Shown one piece after another: positions 43,294-53,900 of a stretch of DNA of 64,000 nt (the stretch's first letter is position 1; the number at the start of each line of letters is the position of its first letter). The translations under genes and the position numbers were made by a program. Source of the DNA: Labilibaculum manganireducens (GTDB lineage: Bacteria; Bacteroidota; Bacteroidia; Bacteroidales; Marinifilaceae); NCBI RefSeq assembly GCF_002843385.1, contig NZ_MVDE01000023.1:1-64000 (forward strand), in the 5' to 3' direction. Under the pieces are notes generated by a model. The model was not told where the DNA came from, did not search any database, and saw only the letters and a list, made by a program, of their open reading frames with translations.

Positions 43294-45105
43294 ATGAAGA
43301 ATTTAAATTACGGGGTAATAGGAAATTGTAGAAGTGCGGCACTGGTTTCGGAAAAGGGGTCGTTGGATTGGGTGTGTTTGCCACAATTTGATTCATCTTC
43401 TGCATTTGCTAAGTTGTTGGATAAGAGTAAAGGTGGTAGTTTTGAAATTTTACCTGAGAGTGCAACAAATATAACACAGGAGTACCGAAAAAATACGAAT
43501 ATTTTAAAAACAAGATTTGAGTGTATCGATGGAGTTTTTGAAGTTTTGGATTTTATGCCCAGATATGTAACAGAGAAAAATGATTACTACATGCCTCCTG
43601 ATGTAGTTCGTTTTTTTCGATTGGTTTATGGAAAACCAAAGTTTCGGATTAAATACAATCCTCAACTCGATTATGCCCGAAATACAACTAAAAATAAATT
43701 GTCCAGTGAGAAATTTATAAAATCGTATACTACATCAGGTAATTATGACTCGTTGTATTTGTATTCCAGTTTTAATGGTTCTGATATATTGAATCAGGAA
43801 GTCATTGAATTGGAAAAAGATGAATTTTGCGAGGTTAGTTACAATCAGAAGTTACTGGAACAAACACTTGACCGCATTTATTTAAAATTGCAGCGGACAA
43901 AAACATATTGGCTGAATTGGAGCGAAAAAACCAAAGTGCTGCCGAAATACAATGAAGAATCCAATCGGAGTGCACTGGTGTTAAAATTGTTGAGTTATCA
44001 GAAAAGCGGGGCTGTTCTGGCAGCATTAACAACTTCTTTACCCGAAACAATTGGGGAAGTTAGAAATTGGGATTATCGCTTTTGCTGGATTCGCGATGGC
44101 TCTATGGTTGTAAAGATTCTCACCCAATTGGGACATTATAATGTGGCGAAACGATACCTGAATTTTATTATGAATATTATTCCTGAGAAGAATGAGAAAA
44201 TTCAGATCATGTATGGTATTAATGGTGAGAAAAAGCTTTCGGAATACGAGTTGGAACACCTTGCAGGTTATGAAGGTTCCAAACCCGTAAGGGTTGGGAA
44301 TGCTGCCTACAAGCAAAAGCAGAATGATATTTATGGAATTTTGGTCGATCTGATTCATCAGCATTTCGAAATGTTTGAAAATTCTCTCGACCATAGTGAG
44401 GAATTATGGACCATTGTGAGAAGCATTGTGAAGGTTGTAGAGGAGAATTGGAAAAAGCCGGATCGGGGAATTTGGGAAATTCGTGGTAAAAGTCTTCATT
44501 TTACTTTTAGTAAAGTGATGTGCTGGGTGGCTTTCGACCGGGCAGTTAAAATCGCAACCCTTTTAAAGCGCGATTATTATGTAGGAAAGTGGACTGTGCT
44601 TCGACATTCGGTGAAAGAAGATATCATGAAAAAGGCATGGAGTGAAAAGAAACAGGCGTTCACCCAATTCTATGGCTCTGAGGATATGGATGCATCTGTA
44701 TTGTTAATGGAGAGTTATGGTTTTATCAATGCCGCAGATGAGAAGTATAAATCGACAGTACTAACCATTCAAAACGAATTGGAACATGACGGTTTAATGT
44801 ATCGTTATAAAAACAAGGACGATTTTGGGACGCCAAAGTCTGCCTTCACAATTTGTTCTTTCTGGTTGATAAACAGTTTGTATAAAATTGGCAGGAAAAA
44901 GGAGGCGAAAGAGAAATTTGATAAGTTATTAACCTATTCAAATCATTTGGGTTTGTTTGCTGAGGATATCGATTTTGTATCAAAACGAATGCTAGGTAAT
45001 TTTCCACAGGCTTATTCGCATTTGGCGATAATCGAAACAGCATTAAATTTTTCAGATTCTACTTTCGATGATGAGGATAGTTTGTTGGATCAGTTGAGTA
45101 GTTAA
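43294..45105 (+). CDS. Glycoside hydrolase family 15 protein (trehalase/glucoamylase type)
   Basis: A 603-residue cytoplasmic protein of GH15. The N-terminal domain starts NYGVIGNCRSAALVSEKGSLDWVCLPQFDSSSAFAKLL, as in bacterial GH15 proteins. The (alpha/alpha)6 barrel has NWDYRFCWIRDGSMVV near residue 250, the WEIRGKSLHFTFSKVMCWVAFDRAV segment with a general-acid Glu, and GNFPQAYSHLAIIETALN near the end with a second catalytic position. No signal peptide. Divergent neighbour otsAB makes trehalose, so trehalose hydrolysis is a sensible role, but glucoamylase-type activity on alpha-glucans cannot be excluded. Confidence 0.88.
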   Translation: MKNLNYGVIGNCRSAALVSEKGSLDWVCLPQFDSSSAFAKLLDKSKGGSFEILPESATNITQEYRKNTNILKTRFECIDGVFEVLDFMPRYVTEKNDYYMPPDVVRFFRLVYGKPKFRIKYNPQLDYARNTTKNKLSSEKFIKSYTTSGNYDSLYLYSSFNGSDILNQEVIELEKDEFCEVSYNQKLLEQTLDRIYLKLQRTKTYWLNWSEKTKVLPKYNEESNRSALVLKLLSYQKSGAVLAALTTSLPETIGEVRNWDYRFCWIRDGSMVVKILTQLGHYNVAKRYLNFIMNIIPEKNEKIQIMYGINGEKKLSEYELEHLAGYEGSKPVRVGNAAYKQKQNDIYGILVDLIHQHFEMFENSLDHSEELWTIVRSIVKVVEENWKKPDRGIWEIRGKSLHFTFSKVMCWVAFDRAVKIATLLKRDYYVGKWTVLRHSVKEDIMKKAWSEKKQAFTQFYGSEDMDASVLLMESYGFINAADEKYKSTVLTIQNELEHDGLMYRYKNKDDFGTPKSAFTICSFWLINSLYKIGRKKEAKEKFDKLLTYSNHLGLFAEDIDFVSKRMLGNFPQAYSHLAIIETALNFSDSTFDDEDSLLDQLSS

Positions 45106-45127
45106 GAAAATTTTAAATGATTGTTTG

Positions 45128-45170
45128 AACAGCACCATATTGACATCGGTTATTTGGTGCTGTTTTTATT
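45128..45170 (+). terminator. GH15 gene terminator
   Basis: AACAGCACCA (45128-45137) pairs with TGGTGCTGTT (45155-45164), followed by TTTATTTT. Confidence 0.8.
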
Positions 45171-45177
45171 TTCTGAT

Positions 45178-45549
45178 TTAGCCTTTCAGTAAACTGATTA
45201 CCTCTTTTAAGGTCTTGTTTTCGTTTTCGAGTAACTCGATTCTTTTTTTAAGGCCATCTACTTCTGCATCTATCTGAGATAGTTCCATGCCTTTTTCTAC
45301 CGCCTTTTGTGATTGATTCTCTCTCTCCAGTCTATTCGCAATTTCCTGAAAAATATTTAATTCAAGAGCCTGACAGATACTCCATAGTCTGTTTACCTGA
45401 AGTGTTGATCTGTCCAGTTGTTGGTGAAGTGAAATAGGGCGGATATTAATTTTCCGTGCTAACCAGCTTACCGTTAGGTTTCGTTTCGATAAGTTTTGTC
45501 GAATCATTCGGTGAATGCTAAAGGGGATTTTTTCTGATTTTGGGTTCAT
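45178..45549 (-). CDS. HTH DNA-binding protein with C-terminal coiled coil
   Basis: A 123-residue protein. Residues 10-65 read as a lambda-repressor-like helix-turn-helix (IHRMIRQNLSKRNLTVSWLARKINIRPISLHQQLDRSTLQVNRLWSICQALELNIFQEIANRL). Residues 80-123 are a heptad coiled coil (DGLKKRIELLENENKTLKEVISLLKG) suited to dimer or higher-order assembly. I recognise no named family. Immediately upstream (112-342 nt before its start) lies an array of eleven 21-bp phased units, an arrangement that suggests multi-site binding or autoregulation by this protein. That link is inference. Confidence 0.8.
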   Translation of the reverse strand: MNPKSEKIPFSIHRMIRQNLSKRNLTVSWLARKINIRPISLHQQLDRSTLQVNRLWSICQALELNIFQEIANRLERENQSQKAVEKGMELSQIDAEVDGLKKRIELLENENKTLKEVISLLKG

Positions 45550-45660
45550 GCGTATGCGGCGGGTTTAAAAATTAATATTCTTCCTGATTCAGTTTTACAG
45601 AAATTGTAAACCTGAGAGCAAATATGCTTCCTACAAGTATAAAGTTAAACCTTATAGATA

Positions 45661-45891
45661 GTAAAATCAATAGTTTAGTCATTAAAATACATCTTTTAAG
45701 ATGTAAAAAACGTAATAATTTAAGTAAGAAAGATAATATGAGATGTAAATTACTTATCAGATTAGGTAAAAAAGATAATAAAAGATGTAAAAAACGATTT
45801 ACAGTAAGTAAAATACCTGATTTATGATGTAAAACTCATCATATAAATAGTAAAATATATATCAGGAGATGTAAAGTACGTCATAGGGAGA
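45661..45891. repeat. Array of eleven 21-bp units starting GTAAA, with 42-bp super-period
   Basis: The word GTAAA (or TTAAA, GTAAG) has its first T at 45662, 45683, 45704, 45725, 45746, 45767, 45788, 45809, 45830, 45851 and 45872, exactly 21 nt apart with no exception. Every second unit is preceded by GAT, so GATGTAAA recurs at 45700, 45742, 45784, 45826 and 45868, a strict 42-bp period. The rest of each unit is degenerate and AT-rich; units 4 and 6, and 3 and 7, are the most alike. The array lies between the 3' end of the T9SS protein gene and the start of the HTH gene. Confidence 0.92.
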
Positions 45892-45985
45892 TCGTGTCCA
45901 GCTAAGAAGCTTTGTTGGTGACTGAGGAGAAAAAAGAGCTTGCCGAATTACGACAAGCTCTCACTAAAATACCTGTTTGATCTTC

Positions 45986-48900
45986 TTATTTCACCAATAG
46001 TTTTCCCTTGTATATTTTTTCACCCGAAAGGTTGATGATATGCACACCGGGTTTCAATTGTTCCCGGTTTATAATTACGTTGTCTCCTGTAATGTTTTCA
46101 ATAATCCGAACTACACGGCCACTTGCATCCACAACCACCAACCGGTATTTCTGATTGGTTTTGTTAGGGAAGACTACATTACTTTTGTTTACCAGTGGGT
46201 TAGGATATATCATTAGCTTTTCAACTTCTTCGCCCAGTTCATTAATTGCTGTAGCTATCTCAACGGTTATATAATTTTCTTTGGTATTGGTATTTGATGT
46301 ACCATTTGTGCCGATTACTTTTAACGTTACGTCATAAATCCCTGCTTCACTATATGATACAGTAGGATTCTGCATCGTATTATCGTCAGCAGTACCACCT
46401 GCAAAATTCCATTCCCACGATGCAATTTCGCCTGTTGATAAATCAGTAAAGCTAATATTATCTGCTGTTGTTGTGGTAGTTGAGTTTGCGGTGAAATCAG
46501 CCTTCAATGGAGGTGCAATATTTTCTTCATATCCAACTAGTGCTTTAATGGCTAATGCTGAATTGGCAGCATAGATATTTCCATCCGAGAAACTTTTCCA
46601 TTCACCTTCATAGGTAAGGTAGGCTGAATTGTCCCAAGTAATATCTCCATCTAAAGGAAGGTGATAAACTGCAAATGTATCAACTGGATTTTCATAAAAG
46701 ACTTCGTAGCCAACAAAAAAGCTGGAGTTGACTTCAATAGGAGAGTCAAGAATAATTTCATTAAACTGTTGAGCCTGCAATTCGGAAAAAGCGATTTCTT
46801 TTGAATAAATTTCAGTTTCCGGTAAGCTTTCACCATTCCATATTTTTAAAGCTATTTTAGGATCTGAAGATTTCTGTTCTATTATAACTGGATTTAACTG
46901 AATACTCCGAACAACGTTTAAGTTTGGATTAACCATCTCAAATTTCTCAGCAAATTGAGACATATTATAACTGTTGTGTCCTGCTGTATATCCCCAAGAT
47001 GTTGCTCCATTGAAAGAGTAAATTGAAAGTTTGGATTCATCTGTGTCTGTAACATTATAAAGTAACTGATCTCCGAAATCATCAGCATCCAGAACGGTAA
47101 TATAAGCTGTTTTTGTTTCTGTGTCATTAAATGATTCACCGCCGACAGTCAATTTGACATTATAAGTACCAACAGTACTGTAGGTAACAACAGGATTTTG
47201 CTCTGTTGAGCTTTCAGGTGCTCCTCCCGGAAAACTCCAATTCCAGGAAGTTGGGGTGCCTGCAGATTGATCAGTAAAAGTAACTTCGGTTCCTACATTA
47301 ACATTTGTGGAACTGGCTGTAAATGCAGCCTTAACCGATTTTACAACTATTGCAGATACAATTTCTTGTATGTTTTCACCGACGCTGTTCTTTGCTTTTA
47401 AGGATACTTTGAAAGTACCGGCAGTATTGTATGCGATATCGCGGGGGTGTTCCTCTACAGAAGTATTGGGCGTTGCACCTTCGAAAGTCCATTCCCATGA
47501 AGTAATTCCATCACCAATGGTACGATTCATGAAATTAATGGCATCATCTTTATAAATTGTGTCCTGAGTCATTCCAATAAGTGCAACTGGCGCAGCAGAG
47601 CTAAAATCATCATCAGCTGTAAATACCCCATTGCCATGAGTTGCAACAGCAAAGAATCCATCTCTACGAGCTTTTATCATTGAAACAACGCTGGTTCCGA
47701 TTTGGTTAATTGCTTGCTGTGTCCAGATAGTAGAGCTTCCCTCAAGTTTTGTTGTACTGTACAAACCGGTACTGGTACCCGCATAATAAGTAGTATCTGT
47801 AGGCGAAACCATAAATGCAACCGATCTTACAGACGGACCATTGTTAGTTCCGTTTATTTCTTCCAGATTTCCACTAACAGGAGTCCAGCTGGTTCCACCA
47901 TCAGTCGTATTAAATATACTTTCAATTCCGTAATTGGAAAATCCGACCAATACTTCATTCGCATTTAAAGGGTTTGCATCAATAGAAATTACATTTCCAG
48001 CTGGCATATTTGTTCCTGTAATGTCGGTCTTCTTTGCCCATTTCGAGTGCGAATTTTCAATTTTATAAACTTTTCCTGTTGATGTTCCATAATACAGAAT
48101 GTGAGCAGGGAAGGTTGAGGATTCCATTGCCGATACAGTTCCGCTTGCTTTTGAAATTTCCAGTTTTTCCCAATTTTTCGTGGCTTCATTGGGTTGTAGT
48201 TTTGGAATCTCAAATACATTGGAATTTCTCCAGATGTATTGTCCTGCAGCATAGTATAAAATTTCACTGTTGTTGGCATCCTCAATAAATGGATTGATAA
48301 ACAATTGTCCGGTTGCACCCTCTGGATCAACACGGGTCCAGTAGTAACTTGCCTCATCTGTTACGTTATCTTCAAGGTAGGTGGTGCCGCTTTGCGATGA
48401 GGTGAGCAGGCTGTTGCCCAAATTAAAAATACTGCAGTAACTGCCGTCGCCAGACCCCCAGGCTAACCAATCTTGATCTGAATCGGAAGTTTCAGCAAGC
48501 CAGGTACCGTTGTCCTGAAATCCGGAAAGTAATACTTTGTTTGTTCTTATATCGTTATCAACAGCAACTGTATAAGCTTGTGTTGTTAAGTAGCCATTGT
48601 TCAGAAATTCCCAATCAACAGGCATGCTTTTGTCTCCTTCCGATGCTGGTTCAGAAAATGTATCGTCTGTTTGTTTATAGTTGTTCGTAATGCTTATTCC
48701 ACCATCGTGTCCACATAGTAATGTTGCATTATCATTCTTAAATACTAATGCATGTACATCCGGATGATGATTTGGATATTGAGTAACGTTGTTTTCTGTT
48801 GCATAGCCTCCAATCCAGTAGGTTTTTGATTTATCAGTCGATTTCCCAACACTTAAAGGACTTGCTTTTGTGGCAAAAGCATCATCGGAACGAAGCAGAT

Positions 48901-50179
48901 TAGTGCCGCCGATAAAAACCATATTTTCATTATCCGGAGCAACTTTTATTACCATATTGTAAGAACCCTGCGAGTTGTAACCATTTACATCCGTGTCTCC
49001 GTCGCCGCCTTCCGGCAGATTTTGTGACCGGTCTACCCATGTTGCCGGAGTTGTTGCGGAAGAATTATAAGTCAATTTCCAAAAACTGTGATTTTGAAAA
49101 CCTGCTCCTGTTGTTTCACCTAAAATATAAACAATATCATTGGTCGTATTACTTGTTGCATGTGCAAGTACCACTCTGTTATAATCTGCAGGAAATCCAC
49201 TTGGAGTAATGTCTTCCCAATCATTTAAATTTCCCGTTGAGGATCTGTAGATTCCTTTTGTTGTACCATCGGCACTTAAAGAAGCGTACTTAATCCCGCC
49301 GGGAGTACAGATAATATCTTCATAATAGGAATCAGATTCGATAACATCAGTCCAGCTGGTTCCGCCATCCGTTGAGCGCTTAATTCCATCAGCAGTTGCA
49401 ACGTATACATCGCTGTTGTTCGGGTCAACGCATATGTTCCAGGCATAATCGAAAGGGTCATATATTTCAGATGTATTGGAAGTAGTAGATGTTAAAGATG
49501 TCCAGTTGTCGCCGTTATCGGTAGATTTAAACAGTCCGTTTCCCCGGTAAGGAGCACCACCTTCCGATGCTGAATTACCTATTAGTTCTCCGGTTGTATA
49601 ATACCAGATTGCAGTGTTGTTTGGATCTTGTGCAATAGAAGTTACACTAGGGTGGTCTTCAAGCTTTGTTGTACGGGTCCAACTAACACCGTTATCGGCT
49701 GATTTCCACATTCCGCCGGTTATTCCTCCAGCAAGAATTATATTTTCATTTGCTATGTCAACAGCCAGAGCCCTGGTTCGTCCACCAACATTTCGAGGTC
49801 CGCTGTTGGTATAGCTTAATCCTCCTGTTTTTAACCTGCTCTGTAAACCTGAGGCTGAGGAAAGGACATATGCCTTTTCCAGTTCTTTAATGTTTAATGG
49901 GATCTGTCCCGTAAGAGGGTTTTTTAATATATTTCTTTCGTACAAGGCTCTGGCAATAGGATCATCCGCACGTTTTGGTTTTCCTGCTTCTTTATCAGCA
50001 ATTTTAGCAAGCTTTCTTTTGTTTAGTGTTCTATTGGTTAATTCGTTGTACGTTTTTTCTGTAATTACGATATTTTTCACTCCTAACACAGAGTGTTTTT
50101 GTACTGTTAGTTTTCTATTTTGCGAAAGTATCGGAAAAGAGATTGTTATTGCGAGTAATATGGTGAAAATTGATTTCAT
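45986..50179 (-). CDS. Large T9SS-secreted protein with VPS10/BNR propeller and PKD domains
   Basis: A 1397-residue exported protein. It has a signal peptide MKSIFTILLAITISFPILSQ and a pro-like region to about residue 100. About 700 residues of sortilin/BNR-type beta-propeller repeats follow (SADNGVSWTRT, STDNGDNWTSL, STDGGTSWTDV, TTDGGTSWTPVSGN). Three PKD domains are near residues 880-960, 970-1040 and 1240-1310 (ITSWEWTFEGATPN, PTSWNWSFPGGAPE, IASWEWNFAGGTAD). A type A C-terminal sorting domain covers the last 75 residues (LMIYPNPLVNKSNVVF ... LKPGVHIINLSGEKIYKGKLLVK). The propeller carries no visible catalytic triad; function is probably surface binding or degradation-associated. Confidence 0.92.
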   Translation of the reverse strand: MKSIFTILLAITISFPILSQNRKLTVQKHSVLGVKNIVITEKTYNELTNRTLNKRKLAKIADKEAGKPKRADDPIARALYERNILKNPLTGQIPLNIKELEKAYVLSSASGLQSRLKTGGLSYTNSGPRNVGGRTRALAVDIANENIILAGGITGGMWKSADNGVSWTRTTKLEDHPSVTSIAQDPNNTAIWYYTTGELIGNSASEGGAPYRGNGLFKSTDNGDNWTSLTSTTSNTSEIYDPFDYAWNICVDPNNSDVYVATADGIKRSTDGGTSWTDVIESDSYYEDIICTPGGIKYASLSADGTTKGIYRSSTGNLNDWEDITPSGFPADYNRVVLAHATSNTTNDIVYILGETTGAGFQNHSFWKLTYNSSATTPATWVDRSQNLPEGGDGDTDVNGYNSQGSYNMVIKVAPDNENMVFIGGTNLLRSDDAFATKASPLSVGKSTDKSKTYWIGGYATENNVTQYPNHHPDVHALVFKNDNATLLCGHDGGISITNNYKQTDDTFSEPASEGDKSMPVDWEFLNNGYLTTQAYTVAVDNDIRTNKVLLSGFQDNGTWLAETSDSDQDWLAWGSGDGSYCSIFNLGNSLLTSSQSGTTYLEDNVTDEASYYWTRVDPEGATGQLFINPFIEDANNSEILYYAAGQYIWRNSNVFEIPKLQPNEATKNWEKLEISKASGTVSAMESSTFPAHILYYGTSTGKVYKIENSHSKWAKKTDITGTNMPAGNVISIDANPLNANEVLVGFSNYGIESIFNTTDGGTSWTPVSGNLEEINGTNNGPSVRSVAFMVSPTDTTYYAGTSTGLYSTTKLEGSSTIWTQQAINQIGTSVVSMIKARRDGFFAVATHGNGVFTADDDFSSAAPVALIGMTQDTIYKDDAINFMNRTIGDGITSWEWTFEGATPNTSVEEHPRDIAYNTAGTFKVSLKAKNSVGENIQEIVSAIVVKSVKAAFTASSTNVNVGTEVTFTDQSAGTPTSWNWSFPGGAPESSTEQNPVVTYSTVGTYNVKLTVGGESFNDTETKTAYITVLDADDFGDQLLYNVTDTDESKLSIYSFNGATSWGYTAGHNSYNMSQFAEKFEMVNPNLNVVRSIQLNPVIIEQKSSDPKIALKIWNGESLPETEIYSKEIAFSELQAQQFNEIILDSPIEVNSSFFVGYEVFYENPVDTFAVYHLPLDGDITWDNSAYLTYEGEWKSFSDGNIYAANSALAIKALVGYEENIAPPLKADFTANSTTTTTADNISFTDLSTGEIASWEWNFAGGTADDNTMQNPTVSYSEAGIYDVTLKVIGTNGTSNTNTKENYITVEIATAINELGEEVEKLMIYPNPLVNKSNVVFPNKTNQKYRLVVVDASGRVVRIIENITGDNVIINREQLKPGVHIINLSGEKIYKGKLLVK

Positions 50180-50409
50180 CTGTTTATAATTTTTATTTTA
50201 TGGTCAGATGGAACTTCCCATATAATGATCTCCCTTTGTGCAGAAAGCTTTATACATGGACGTTTCATATGTTTTGACTATTATAATGCAGAATACCTGC
50301 AAATTAAGTTTCCTTATTAAATTAGAGATATTTCCTGGCATTAATCATTTTAGGGCAGTTCTCCTGTATTCCAGGAACCAATATGATAAGGACTGCATTG
50401 AAATTAATT
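50180..50409. other. Intergenic gap upstream of the T9SS protein gene
   Basis: AT-rich, 230 nt. No confident promoter, RNA or repeat found. Confidence 0.35.
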
Positions 50410-50823
50410 TTATTGTTTTATTTCTGATTGATAATCTACCAGTTTGTAAAGGGGCGTGTTGTGCACTCCTTCGATGCAGGATATTAAACAAGAAATGCTT
50501 TTTGCAGATTTCAAATTCATAAATTGTTGTTCTGTAATTTTTATTTGAATGCTTTGTTCCTTTTCGAAAGTCGAAGTAAAGCCTGCACCATAAGCTTTTA
50601 TGGAAATCACTTTTCCGTTTAGCAGGAATTTATTGTTCTCTGATAAAAATTTAAAGTCACTTATTACAAGAGAACAAGTACCAGGGGCAATTTGTTTTTC
50701 CAAATGAATTGGTTTTTCTTTTTGATTAGAACCGGAGGTTTTCTCCGCTTGGCTGATTTTATTCGGGGGAGCACACGCTAATGTTAATCCCAGAATGGCA
50801 ATAAGGGGTAAAAAATGTTTCAT
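50410..50823 (-). CDS. Small lipoprotein of unknown function
   Basis: From ATG 50823 the product is 137 residues starting MKHFLPLIAILGLTLAC, a type II signal with lipobox LTLAC, followed by a Ser/Lys/Glu-rich linker. The folded part (GTCSLVISDFKFLSENNKFLLNGKVISIKAYGAGFTSTFEKEQSIQIKITEQQFMNL) reads as a small beta-sandwich of five or six strands with three Cys (SCLISCIEG). No family recognised. A start nine codons upstream would place a polar stretch before the signal. It lies downstream of purL on the same strand but is separated by the purL terminator. Confidence 0.7.
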   Translation of the reverse strand: MKHFLPLIAILGLTLACAPPNKISQAEKTSGSNQKEKPIHLEKQIAPGTCSLVISDFKFLSENNKFLLNGKVISIKAYGAGFTSTFEKEQSIQIKITEQQFMNLKSAKSISCLISCIEGVHNTPLYKLVDYQSEIKQ

Positions 50824-50887
50824 ATAAGTTGTGATTTTGTTAGTTGTCACAAGTTATGAAAAATGTATTAGTTTTTACGTTGCACTT

Positions 50888-50925
50888 AAGCAAAAAAAAA
50901 TACCCCCTTAAAAAGGAGGTATTCT
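50888..50925 (-). terminator. purL terminator
   Basis: On the minus strand AATACCTCC pairs with GGGGGTATT (one G-T pair) and is followed by nine T. Confidence 0.88.
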
Positions 50926-50943
50926 ATATTTAAGTTATTGATA

Positions 50944-53900
50944 TTATTTGTGTTCCATGATCCATTTTTTTGCATTTACAAATGCTTCAATCCATGGTGA
51001 CACTTCGTCATCAATACGGTTTTCATTGTAATGAGCCCAGTTCCAAGGGTAAGTTGCTCTTTCCAGGTGAGGCATCATTGCTAAATGGCGGCCATCATTT
51101 GATGATATTGCAGCCGTTGCAAATGGCGAGCCGTTTGGATTGGCAGGATACTTATCAATGTTGTATCTCATAGGAATCTGATACTTGTCTTGTCCGTATG
51201 GTAAATCAAATTTACCTTCCCCGTGAGCAACCCAAATACCTAATTTACTTCCGGCTAAAGACGAAAGCATAATTGAGTTATTTTCCGGTATTGATACACT
51301 TACAAATCCTGATTCGAATTTGTGTGATTCGTTATGAAGAAGTTTTGGATGTTTTTCATGATCAGGATAAATTAATCCCAGTTCAGAAATTAACTGACAT
51401 CCATTACAAACTCCAAGACTTAAAGTATCTTTTCGGGCATAGAAATTATCAAGAGCTTTTTTAGCTTTTTCATTGTAAAGGAAAGCTCCGGCCCATCCTT
51501 TTGCAGAACCCAATACATCTGAGTTAGAGAAACCTCCAACAAAAACAATCATGTTGACATCGGAAAGATCTTCACGTCCGGCAATCAGGTCAGTCATATG
51601 AACATCCTTAACATCCATTCCTGCCAAATGCATCATCCAGGCCATCTCACGATCTCCGTTTACACCTTTCTCACGAATAATAGCAGCTTTAACACCTGAT
51701 TTTTCTTTTCTTTTTGGATCAATTCCGAATTGTTTAAATTTCCCTGTGAAGTTCTCATCGAATTTGAATTCCAGTTCATTCTCTTTATAAGATTTGAATC
51801 TTTCCAAAGCCAATTCTTTGCCTGATTGACTTCTATCCAAAAGATAAGAAGTTTTGAACCAAAGATCACGTAAGGAGGCGATATCAAGATCAATAACCTG
51901 ATCTTCTTTTGATATTTGCATCTTTCCTGCCTCGCCAAGAGTTCCAATTACATGGAATTTAATTCCTTTAACGGCCAGATCCTTTGAAATAGTTTCAAGA
52001 TCTTTCACCTGGAAAATAACACCTGGGTTTTCGCTAAATAAGACTTTAACCAAATCGCTTTCGTCAATCGATGAAAGATCAATATCAGCACCAAGTCTGT
52101 TGTCTGCAAAACACATCTCCAACAATGCTGTAATCATACCACCAGCAGAAATATCATGACCGGCAAGTACTTTGCCTTCCAATATTAATTGCTGAAGAGT
52201 TTCAAATGCTTTTGCAAAATATTTTGAATCCTTAACATCAGGAGTCTGTGTTCCTAATTTATTTACAATCTGAGCAAAACTGCTTCCTCCCAATTGGAAA
52301 TCATCTTTCGAGAAATCCATATATATTAAATGAGAATCAGCTTCGTTTTTCAGAACCGGAGAAATCATTTTATTGATGTCTGTTATTTCGCCAACAGTGG
52401 AAATGATAACTGTTCCAGGAGAATAAACAACATCGTCTTTTCCATATTTTTGGGTCATGGAAAGTGAATCTTTTCCTGTTGGGATATTGATTCCCAATTC
52501 AATGGCAAAATCGCTAATTGACTGCACAGCCTGATACAAACGGGCATCTTCACCGGCATTTTTACAAGGCCACATCCAGTTTGCAGATAATGAAACACCT
52601 TTAAGTCCCTGCTCAATTGGAGCCCAAACCATGTTGGTTAATGATTCGGCAATAGATAGGCGACTGCCATTTTCGGAATTTACCAAAGCGGCAATTGGTG
52701 TATGACCAATAGAGGTTGCAATTCCTTTTTCACCTTGGAAATCAATTGCTACAGCACCTAGATTATTCAAAGGCAATTGAAGAGGTCCGGCACATTGCTG
52801 CATAGCAACTTTACCGGTTACCGATCTGTCAACTTTGTTGGTCAACCAATCTTTACAGGCAACAGCTTCCAATTGAAGAACATTTTCGATGTATTCTTCT
52901 ATTTTATTAGTATCGTATTCAACAGCTTCAAATTTTTCGTCTAAAGTTGAATCTGTCAAGACTGTTTTTGGCGGTTTTCCAAACATTTCAGAAAGACCAA
53001 GATCAATTGGGTTCTGTCCTGTTTTTTTATCCTCAAAAGTGAATCTCATATCACCGGTTGTTTCACCAACCTGGTAAATAGGAGCTCTTTCTCTATCTGC
53101 AATTCGGGTTAAAAGGGCAACATCTTTTTCTTTAATAACCAATCCCATTCTTTCCTGAGACTCGTTACCTACAATTTCTTTAGCTGAAAGGGTAGGATCA
53201 CCAACAGGAAGAGCATTCAAATCAATTTTACCACCGGTTTCTTCAACCAATTCCGATAAGCAATTTAAGTGTCCGCCTGCTCCATGATCATGAATAGAAA
53301 CAATAGGATTCTCATCTATTTCAGCCATTGCTCTAATCGCATTGCAAACTCTTTTTTGCATTTCAGGATTAGAACGTTGAACTGCATTTAACTCAATAGA
53401 GTTTGTGAATTCACCGGTTGCAACAGAGGAAACAGCTCCACCGCCCATTCCAATTCTGTAGTTGTCACCACCTAAAAGAATTACTTTATCGCCTTTTTCA
53501 GGAATATCTTTTTGAGCTTGTTCCAATCTGCCGTATCCAATTCCTCCGGCCTGCATAATAACTTTATCGTAACCGTATTTTTTATTGTTTTCGAAGTGTT
53601 CGAAAGTAAGAACAGAACCACAAATAAGAGGCTGACCAAATTTATTTCCGAAATCACTGGCTCCGTTCGATGCCTTAATTAAAATTTCTTCAGGAGTTTG
53701 GTACAACCATTTTCTGGCATCAGTAGCATTTTCCCAAGAGCGTGAAGCTTCCAGTCTAGGATAGGAAGTCATATAAACAGCAGTTCCGGCCATAGGAACT
53801 GAAGCTTTTCCTCCTGCAATTCTATCTCTGATTTCACCTCCTGTACCAGTTGCTGCACCATTAAATGGTTCAACAGTGGTTGGGAAATTATGTGTTTCCG

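Noticed and set aside
45624-45827. 67-residue frame with heptapeptide repeats (SKKDNMR, GKKDNKR) over the 21-bp array
   Set aside because: The DNA periodicity continues for three more units beyond the stop codon, so the frame is a by-product of 21 being a multiple of three.
45661-45891. CRISPR or guide-RNA-like array
   Set aside because: There is no constant repeat with variable spacers; only 5-8 nt recur and the unit is 21 nt. No cas or RNA-guided nuclease gene is nearby.
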